In this document: in pieces, positions 56,370-64,000 of the stretch
Position numbering within the stretch: the stretch's first letter is position 1
Layout: each line of letters starts with the position of its first letter
Assembly (NCBI GenBank): GCA_015345905.1
Contig: JADDTR010000017.1
Location: forward strand, 496,001 to 560,000
Length of the DNA: 64,000 nt
From: Aotearoamyces nothofagi
Taxonomy: Eukaryota; Ascomycota; Leotiomycetes; Leotiales; Tympanidaceae
Direction: 5' to 3'
Position numbers and translations under genes: made by a program
Notes under the pieces: model-generated
What the model was told of the DNA's origin: nothing
The model's input: the letters and a program-made list of their open reading frames with translations, nothing else
Database searches by the model: none

Positions 56370-58456
56370 TTAGCCAGGGAACCCGCCGCGAGCCATCTTT
56401 CTCGCCCTCTGATCCCTTCGGTTATGATTTGCCCTCGACCCCTTATTGGCTTCTTTCCGATGCCTTGCTATCTCCGTGTCTTTGTCCCCAGTCAGACCAG
56501 CGACATTCCCACCTCTACCTCTGCCGCTGCTTCCACGTCCCGGTCGTCCTCTAAATCCACCACGCCCACCTCTCCCACTGCCGTCCAGATCCGAATCCTC
56601 AGTTCCAGAGCCACCAACTTCAGCTCTCCAAGCAGTGGGTGCCAGCTCCTTTTGTGCTCCAGAAAAGCTAGAGAATTTCGCCTCGAGCCTTCTCATTCGT
56701 CGCGGATCTCGTGAAAGCATCAGTGCCCATCCTTCGAGGGCCTCGTCAGTCATATTAGTTTCTTCCTTCAATGCCATCCTTAGCCTGCTTCTCTTAGTTG
56801 TTGAATCACGGTCGAATATGTTTGGTGTCGCTTTTAACGCTCTGAAGAGTGCCTCTTCGTTGGTATCTCTCGTACCAGCATCGGTTTCTTCGGGGTTGTT
56901 ACCAGGGGTTGCTGAGTCTACTGTGCCGCCGACGTCTTCGACGTCGTAGGTATCATCACGCTCGTCGTCGTCCGAGTCAAAAGTTGCGAGAGCAGATAAG
57001 ATAGCGGCTTTATTGGGAGCAGTAGAGCGGTCTTGAAGGATATCATCGGCAGTCATCTCTGGATTCTGTCGTCCAAAATGGAGCCGTGAAGTGTCAACTG
57101 CCAACTGATCGAACTCATCGCCGTCAAATACATTACGACGAGTTGAAAATAAAGGAGGTGTTGATCGGGGTGCTAGATCCGGTACATATACGTCAGATAT
57201 TTGCTGACTTGGACTCCTAGAGGTTGTTAGAAATGATATAGGAATCGGAGCAATTTTTGGAGCTGGCAAACTCACAATGATTCGGTTCGATCGGCATTTT
57301 CAAAAGGAGCAGGTAAAGAACCCTCGAGCAAATGAGAGACTACTTGCTCTACATCGTCGTTGTATTCATCCAGCAATTTAACCACGAATCCAGAGCCAAG
57401 ATCTGGGAAGAGATCTTGGACTTGTGAGATTAAACTCATGCGATGAACGTGGATCTGACCCGCCAAACCGTAGCCATACTGATCACCTACAGTGTCTCCG
57501 CCTGCCAATCCCTTTCCTTTGTCGATCTTTCTTTTGAATAGCCGCTTTGGTCTTCCGCCTCCGGCTTTTCGGAAGTTTTCCAATGAGGTAATTACAGACT
57601 TCGCCCGACTGGAGCCCGTGTTGTTCTTCTCAATACGTTCTTGAATCTGCTTAAGGATGGGAGTGATAGTGACAAGCTCAGAAACGAGGGAATCATTGAC
57701 ACTAGTGGGCCCTGTTTTGTGTACTTCTGCGGCCACTTTCAGGGAATAGAGGGTATCTATTAGGAGGGAGAAATTCGGTTTTGCGCCTTCTGTGAGACCA
57801 ATAAGGCAAAGATACGTAGTAGAGATAATAGCTTTGCGTAAAGGAGGATTCATTAGCTTGTAGCAAGAAATCAAGCCATCCAAAAAGTCCGAACCGCTCA
57901 TGAACAAGGAAGCAGTCTCTGGAGAAACATGTAAAAGATGAATTAAACGCTTAAGCCTTTGCTCTAGCACTTCTGGCCTTCCGTTAAGGCCGGCTTCCAA
58001 TTGTACAATTAAAGAACGCTTCGCATCGTTCAACGAAGTCTCGAGAGCTGTAAATGATTGCTGCCAAAGCCTAGCAAGGACCTTACTTGCGTATCTCTTG
58101 CCGTAAGCTTTGCTGAAATCTGCCAAATACTCCCAACAAAGCAGGCTTTCCGGAGGAGACTTATCACCCAAGAGGCGGCTGGAAAGGAAATACGCATATT
58201 TGAGGAGCTTTCTTGATTTCGTAATATCACCAAACGAGGTCAAGTCAGACGACGCAGCTAATTCTCTCGTCAAGGAAATCAGGAAAGTTGCGAGAGAATC
58301 ATCCTTGGCTGATATTTGTGAAAAGTCAGCTGCTGAGAGAGAGAGATGCGCTTCTGCTAGAGATATCCAGGCGTTGAGACAGGCTGTCCATTCATCAGGC
58401 ATCAGATGTGCTCTCCAGGTAGCTTCTGGGAAGGGTGCCATAGGGGGGAGCATCAT
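56370..58456 (-). CDS. cue3: CUE-domain protein, Cue3/ASCC2 homologue
   Basis: Ubiquitin-binding member of the ribosome quality-control trigger complex (yeast Cue3/Rqt3, human ASCC2), which acts with the Slh1/ASCC3 helicase on collided ribosomes. The product is 675 aa from exons 58456-57276 and 57216-56370. It starts LPPMAPFPEATWR, the fungal Cue3 beginning, followed by an alpha-helical N-terminal domain (about 1-330). The CUE domain is at about 341-385 (QVQDLFPDLGSGFVVKLL), followed by a disordered, acidic and then RGG-rich C-terminus (GRGGRGGFRGRPGRG) that could bind RNA. It ends with a basic KMARGGFPG tail. Confidence 0.88.
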
Positions 58457-59040
58457 GATTGTCTTGAAGCCACAGACTGCTCTGTGGGTCTTGCGATGTT
58501 AGAGTTGGATAATGTGTTGCTCACAGCACTCCCATCAATTTGTCATTACACATTTCCCTCCGAGTCGTCAATCGAGAACATGCCTTCTCTCCAATTGGCG
58601 AGGTTCGCACCGCTAGGTAAGATAGAATCACGTGACATATGCTACTCGCTGATAATGCGTTTAACCCGTAAAACAGCTTACTGGTTTCAACATGAGCACT
58701 CTCCCGACCTAGTGGAAAGAGTTGACTGGCTTAGGCGCATTAACTGAGATTGTCAAGCATATTCTTATCAACGTTGAGGCTGGTATTGGTGTTGAAGTGG
58801 AAGTCACGGTTGCTGCTTCAAGGTAGCGTCGCCGAACGACATCTCTGACGGCAGAGGAATGGAAGCACGACGAGATACTTTAGATAGATAGTGAGAATTA
58901 TAATTTACATTGCCTCATCAACAAGACACGCCTGTAATATGCTATGCGCGGCTCTGACCAGATATGAACGCCGTCCCAATGCAACCCTTAACATTTTCAT
59001 GATACCAGACAAGTTTTTCTCCTAACAATGCTTCAGTCAA
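58457..59040. other. Intergenic cue3-nup42
   Basis: 584 bp between the cue3 start and the nup42 stop, both on the minus strand. No gene seen. Confidence 0.5.
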
Positions 59041-60848
59041 TCAGAAGTCCCACTTACACCACTCCCGCTTAGGGGGTAAGAGTGGCACAGAGCCACTCTG
59101 GAAAGTCCCCGATTCCCTGAACTGCAGATAGGCCGCTATAGTACCCTCGTCGTATTCACTATCCTCCAATTCTGTATCTTTATAATAGGGAGGGGGCCCA
59201 TTAGGAAACCATATTTTTTCCCAGCTACCATCTCGACTTCTAACCCCAGCCTCCCCATCTTTGTACATAACTGATCGTCCTTTGAACATAGTCAACCTCC
59301 CTTGAGCATCAAGCGAGGCATAAGCCTGTAGCGGTGGGTGCTGTAAAGTAGCATTGGGGCTATATGGATTCTTATCACCGTTTACGCCTGTAGTACGTGG
59401 CTCAGCAGGCGTAGTGAATGGGGTGGATAGGCTTGTATCATGGGTAGGTGCAAACGTATTAAAGGAGTTGATGTTGACATGTGGCGCTGCTGGTCGAGGT
59501 TGCTGGAATGGATTGCTGTGGGCTTGCTGTGAATCTTGCCCGAATACATTTTGCTGCACTGAAGACGGATTAGAAGTAGCGGAGGTGCCGAAGGGGTTGG
59601 GAGCTGCCTGGCTGACAGGGGGAGGAAATGGATTTGGCGAAGAACCAAAAGGGTTAATCTGAGCTGGAGAGACGGATGATTGCGCTGGCTGCCCAAATGA
59701 GTTGGGAGCGATGGGCTGTGTCGGCTGACCGAACGAATTTAAAGGAGTAGCAGACTGCGGTGGTTGCCCAAATGGGGCTGCAGCGGGTGGCTGCGATGAT
59801 CGACCAAATGGATTGGGCGCGGTGGATTGTGGGGCCTGAGAGGGCTGTCCGAACGGATTTGGCGCTGTAATTTGCGATGGCTGACCAAACGGGCTTGCTT
59901 GGCTTTGTGAAGGTTGTCCAAATGGATTTACAGGTGCCGGCTGCGAGGGCTGTCCAAATGGATTTACAGGTGCCGGCTGCGAGGACTGTCCAAATGGATT
60001 TGGCTTCTGCCCTAGGACCGATGGCCTTCCAAACGCGCCGTTAGACTGTGGCTGAGCAGGCTGTTGGCTAGGGGAACCAAATGGATTGGGAGATACAGTT
60101 GATTGCGTATTGATCCCATTACCAGCGCCTTGCATAGGCCCACCATCTGACCGGTGAAGAGTGGATGACATGGAATTTTGGCAAACATCGATTCGATTGG
60201 GGTGCTCATTCTCAGCCTTAAGCACGTATTCCAAAGCGCCATCAATGTTGTTCAACGCGTTCCGCACTTGCAATTTTGCCTTGTAGACCAATTCATCTTC
60301 GTACTGAGCCTATATATGTGTAAGTACGAAATGCATTGATAAGTAGAGGGAGGCGCACAGCAAGTGCCGGATTACCCAAGGCACGAGCCTCATAGTGACG
60401 CATCCGAATCTCCTCAAAGCTCTGCTCTCGATCACTTCCCCCAAATAGTTGTGCGGGAGCTTTGAGTCCCGGTCCATAGGCTGAAAGAACCCATTGAGGG
60501 CTCTCAGTCGTCAGATCCGCAATCATAGCATCTTTGCTCAAAGAGTAAAGACCACGCTGTAAAGGTGCCTGAGCAGGCGTGCTGCTCTGTGAGTGTCTAT
60601 AGTTGTTGCTGAGGTTGTTGTCGGTAGACTGAAGGGCAGCAAAGCGATTGTTGTTGTTGTTTCGGCCGCCATCTCGTGGGGGGTGCTCGAATCTGCACGA
60701 GTCTGATGCCAAAGTTAGCTGCATACTGCAGTTGGCCACGGAGCTTGTTTGCAGATGCTCGCGAGACTTATATTTCAAGATTATTTTGATTTCACATACC
60801 TCCATTTCTACAGTCACCTCTTGCCCAGAACCTACACACTGGTGCCAT
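59041..60848 (-). CDS. nup42: FG-nucleoporin Nup42/AMO1 with CCCH finger
   Basis: Cytoplasmic-face nucleoporin of the Nup42/NUPL2/AMO1 type, which binds Gle1 for mRNA export; the AMO1 orthologue in filamentous fungi also affects peroxisome distribution. The product is 553 aa from exons 60848-60800, 60702-60359 and 60309-59041. An N-terminal CCCH zinc finger spans the first intron: C-x7-C-x5-C-x3-H (MAPVCRFWARGDC then SCRFEH). The middle carries more than ten PNPFGQ/FGQPSQ-type FG repeats (about residues 190-390). The C-terminus is a conserved block (WFPNGPPPYYKDTE). The acceptor at 60703 was chosen to keep the finger spacing. Next to an ELYS-like gene. Confidence 0.9.
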
Positions 60849-61306
60849 GCCTCCGCCTTTGGTCACAATAGTATTGCCAATGGCTACTGCTTTTGGGCAG
60901 ATACATTGTCGTGAGTCATTGTTCAATGTAGAGTATTAAGAAGGACTGTCGGGATCACAAGCATAGTGAATCGCGATCCCTTTGCCCTAGATAAAGAGGC
61001 TGAAGCACTCGCGCAGGCGGAGCTATGCGGGCATTTTTCGTTTGATCATCGCCAGCCGAGTCAATCGCCAGATGCGTCGTGGAGCCTTGCATCTAATCTA
61101 ATGCGGCGGACAATAGGTGATAGGGTATTTATGTCAAACTGAAAATATCTCCACCTACCAATCCAAAGCCCTTTTTTCACTCCTGTATTTATTTGATTTT
61201 ATGATTGACATCAAGCTTCGGGAAATATGACGAGAAAGCCTTTGCTATGTTGTTACGATGACCCCTAAACGCTAAGTGCTATACAATAAATGGACAATAA
61301 AGGCTA
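60849..61306. other. Intergenic nup42-ELYS
   Basis: 458 bp between the nup42 start and the ELYS-like stop, both on the minus strand. No gene seen. Confidence 0.5.
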
Positions 61307-62367
61307 TCAGTGGGCCCCACCAATATCAATGCGAGAACCCAAACCATTGCGCAAACCATCTTTTATCATATCCCAGTTCAATCCGCCAGCAGACCTGCTT
61401 CCGGGGGTATCAGTTGACAAAGCTTCAGCAAATTTGCCAGTAGCTATTCTCCTTATCAAGACAGTATCTTTAGCCTTTTTGAGGCTCCTGCCTTCACCAA
61501 CAGTCAGGTACTCCTCAACCCATCTTTCCTCCTCTCTTGTAAATGGCAAATTGACGAGCTCAACGCCACGGGCGGCAGTCTTCTCTCCCACCGATGCATG
61601 AAGAACGAGTGAGACGAGTAATTCAAGCATATGTCGGTGAGAAACGTCCGGTTGCCCGCGCGAGAAGTAGAACGCCTCGGTCACGCTCGTGCGTGCTATA
61701 GCCGAAAATAAACTGTATAATGCAGAGGTGCTAGTAAGAGTAGGCTGAACGGTATGGTAATATGCTAATGGAAGCGTCATATCGTCGTGCTTCGCATGAT
61801 GAACAAGAGTGTCCAGTATCTCCTCGTGGAAGGTCGGGATGAGAGAGGGGTGCGTAAGATATTGAAGAGCAACCTTGGCGAATGTTAGCTACAGATATAC
61901 AGATTTTGCAGAAATCGAACCTCGAATTGAAGTCTATCCATGTGCCATAACCCTTTCATGAATATTTGATATCTCTTTGGTAGCAAACATCTTTCTTCGA
62001 AAGTCTCGGAATACACCTGGCCGTGCGATGTAGCATCACAGTCGAGAAGTATGTAGTACAGGAGCGAGAGTTTGGTATGATCTGCGGCAGTCCCAGAAAC
62101 AATGACTTGATGGAGATTTCTCAAGTCTGTATTTGATTTCGGAGGATAGTGTTTCGCAGCTAAAGTGGTGATATGTCAGCCCTAAAGACGATTCTATTCG
62201 CTATAACACTTACGTCTTTTGAATTCGAGAAGTTTGAGGACCTTATCGACAAACAGGCCTTCTAACCTCTTCCTGTGCGACTCAATGGCCTGCACCGTGG
62301 AATCATCATAAGAGTGCTCTGGATCGAAGTCAAACAGGTCGTCAAAGTTATGATAGTCGAACATTTT
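61307..62367 (-). CDS. ELYS-like nuclear pore assembly protein
   Basis: Small fungal member of the ELYS family, an alpha-helical factor of the nuclear pore associated with the Nup107-160 complex. The product is 319 aa from exons 62367-62214, 62159-61921 and 61873-61307, all in phase. The beginning MFDYHNFDDLFDFD and the central blocks SLLYYILLDC, LPKRYQIFMKGLWHMDRLQFE and LVHHAKHDDMTLPLAYYHT fit the ELYS-like domain (the third is quoted to its known end only). It lacks the N-terminal beta-propeller of animal ELYS, as in S. pombe Ely5. Divergent from smc4. Confidence 0.82.
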
Positions 62368-62700
62368 GGCTTAGAGCTTAGGTGGATATGACGGACCTCA
62401 GGTGCGTGGCTGGAGAAGTACCTGAGAGTTTGCGATTTCGATTCCAGCCTTGCGCTAGTGACCCTCGCGAAAGCTGGTGGTTGCGATTGTTTTGATCAGC
62501 CTTATATTAGAACTACAACAACTCGACAATCGATTTCTGGGCTTTATGCAGTAGGGCGACGCGTAAAACCTTGACATATTCCCAATTCCTTTACTCTGGC
62601 AACCATTCTTCAATTTTAAAGCTCTCGATGCCACTGTGATCGCGTTCACCAAGACCGCTAACTGATATAAACAAACCCGTCACAGACCCGAAATCAGAAC
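62368..62700. promoter_or_regulatory. Divergent promoter ELYS/smc4
   Basis: 333 bp between start codons. Contains an MluI cell-cycle box (see separate entry). Confidence 0.5.
62559..62564 (+). promoter_or_regulatory. MCB-like element ACGCGT upstream of smc4
   Basis: The palindromic ACGCGT core of the MBF/MluI cell-cycle box lies 137 bp before the smc4 start. The hexamer also occurs in other intergenic places in this window, so its function here is only suggested. Confidence 0.4.
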
Positions 62701-64000
62701 ATGTCGACAGAATCACCCACTAGACCAGCGAGAAGGGCGGCAGCTCGTCGAAAGGTTGTTGAGGAATCATCGGATGAAGATGAGCTGATGCAGAGCACTA
62801 TGAAGGTGAAGGTGGAGGACAACGAGGACGACTTTACACCAGCACCCCAACGAAGTCCTCGAAGACAGACCCAATCGAGGAGGAAGACCACGAACTCAAT
62901 TGCTACAACCCCGCGTACCTCTGGAAGAACCAGGAAAGGCTTGACGAGCGAAAATATTGAGCCTTCTGAGCTCTTTGATCCTGAGCAAAGCACACAATTA
63001 GAACCGGAGTCACCATCTAAAAGAGCGTCACCACGAAAGAGGAAGAGTGCCCCCACACGAGGCGCACGTTCGTCCGCTACCCCGGATCTACCACCACCAT
63101 TACCAACTCCACAACAATCTATGTCCCCCGAGCCAACAGAATTGCATGGCACACCGCTAGGTGATATAACACTCACTATCAATGAGCGCCCTCGGACAGC
63201 CGACAGTCAGGCCTCGGCGGTTAAGCCTATTAAAGCCTTGGACACAATTCTTGAAAACCCTATGGATATCGTGCTAAAGTCAAGGTCTATGGCCGCTCCC
63301 GTTGTGGAAGACACTGGACCCAAAGCTCGTACTGTTATTACACATCTTGTACTCACAAACTTCAAGAGTTATGCAGGCCGGCAAGAGGTTGGCCCTTTCC
63401 ATGCCTCATTCTCATCGGTTGTCGGACCCAATGGATCTGGAAAATCCAATGTCATCGACTCCTTGTTGTTCGTATTTGGATTTAGGGCCAGCAAGATGAG
63501 ACAGGGGAAGATCTCGGCGTTGATCCATAATTCTGCCGCATTTCCCGATCTTGACCACTGCGAAGTAGCCGTTCACTTTCAAGAAGTCATGGACTTGGTG
63601 TGTTCTTTTCCTTTGAGTTCCAGGTCATATACTAATGTGCCATAGCCGGCTGGTGAACACGAAGTCATGCCAAACTCGGACCTTGTCATTTCAAGGCGAG
63701 CATTCAAGAATAATGCTAGCAAATACTATATCAACGGGAAAGAATCTAATTTCACAGTAGTCACAACTTTGTTACGTGACCGAGGCGTGGACCTCGACCA
63801 TAAACGATTCCTCATTCTCCAGGGAGAAGTTGAATCCATAGCTCAAATGAAACCGAAAGCTGCCAACGAGCATGACGATGGCTTATTGGAATATCTAGAA
63901 GACATAATTGGAACATCCAAATATAAGACTCCTATAGAAGAGTCTGCAGCGGAAGTTGAAACCTTTAATGAGGTCTGTGTCGAAAAGAGCGGTCGGGTGC
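62701..64000 (+). CDS. smc4: Condensin subunit Smc4, N-terminal part
   Basis: SMC ATPase of the condensin complex that compacts mitotic chromosomes. Exons 62701-63597 and 63646 to the window edge encode 417 residues; the rest lies beyond position 64000, so the gene is cut by the window and not broken. A basic, Ser/Pro-rich N-terminal tail (about 1-205) precedes the ATPase head: LTNFKSYAG, Walker A GPNGSGKSN (about residue 242) and the Q-loop region LILQGEVESIAQMKPK. The insert KNNASKYYINGKES is typical of the SMC4 subtype. A full protein of about 1,450 aa is expected. Confidence 0.95.

Overview
The window is nuclear DNA from a filamentous ascomycete (Pezizomycotina). Genes carry several introns of about 45-100 bp with GTANGT-type donors, CTAAC-like branch sites and short 3' tails. 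The protein set is fungal: FKS1 beta-1,3-glucan synthase, GH72 and GH17 wall enzymes, Inp1, a UsgS-like membrane protein, Ubp8 and Rsc1. The overall flavour would fit Leotiomycetes, but that placement is only a weak inference. No prokaryotic operons, CRISPR arrays, rRNA, or convincing tRNA genes were seen, and no retrovirus-like or other virus-like element was recognised.

Layout. 0.3-8.2 kb: rpn9 (-), the NDUFA9-type complex I subunit (+), efm5 (+), ubp8 (-) and a LACTB2-like metallo-beta-lactamase (+). 8.2-11.1 kb: gene-free DNA ending in a 75-base G run and an 87-base assembly gap. 11.1-19.9 kb: ytp1-like (+), mog1 (+), GCNA-like SprT protease (-) and a GH72 glucanosyltransferase (-). 19.9-26.2 kb: a 6.3 kb gene-free island rich in short tandem repeats and CAGTAC/GTACTG motifs, with a perfect 18-bp-arm hairpin and a decayed Tc1/mariner transposon. 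26.2-34.4 kb: fks1 (+) and lcb1 (+). 34.4-40.6 kb: a second 6.2 kb island dense in microsatellites. 40.6-48.8 kb: GH17 glucanase (+), rsc1 (-), otu1 (+) and an unrecognised gene (+). 49.9-55.9 kb: inp1 (-), usgS-like (+) and formamidase (+). 56.4-64.0 kb: cue3/ASCC2-like (-), nup42/AMO1-like (-), ELYS-like (-) and the 5' part of smc4 (+), which runs off the window.

Most genes are housekeeping genes and do not form a biosynthetic cluster. Two local themes stand out. Three beta-1,3-glucan genes (GH72, FKS1, GH17) lie within 24 kb, separated largely by repeat-rich islands; lcb1 for sphingolipid synthesis also lies between them. Two nuclear-pore genes (nup42, ELYS) sit next to condensin smc4. Several start-to-start pairs share short intergenic promoters (rpn9/nuo40, ubp8/lactb2, rsc1/otu1, inp1/usgS, ELYS/smc4). 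The formamidase has a tight cluster of GATA sites upstream, which suggests nitrogen control. All gene models were spliced by hand from donor, acceptor and reading-frame agreement; every model given with exon boundaries closes in frame, except smc4, which is cut by the window end.
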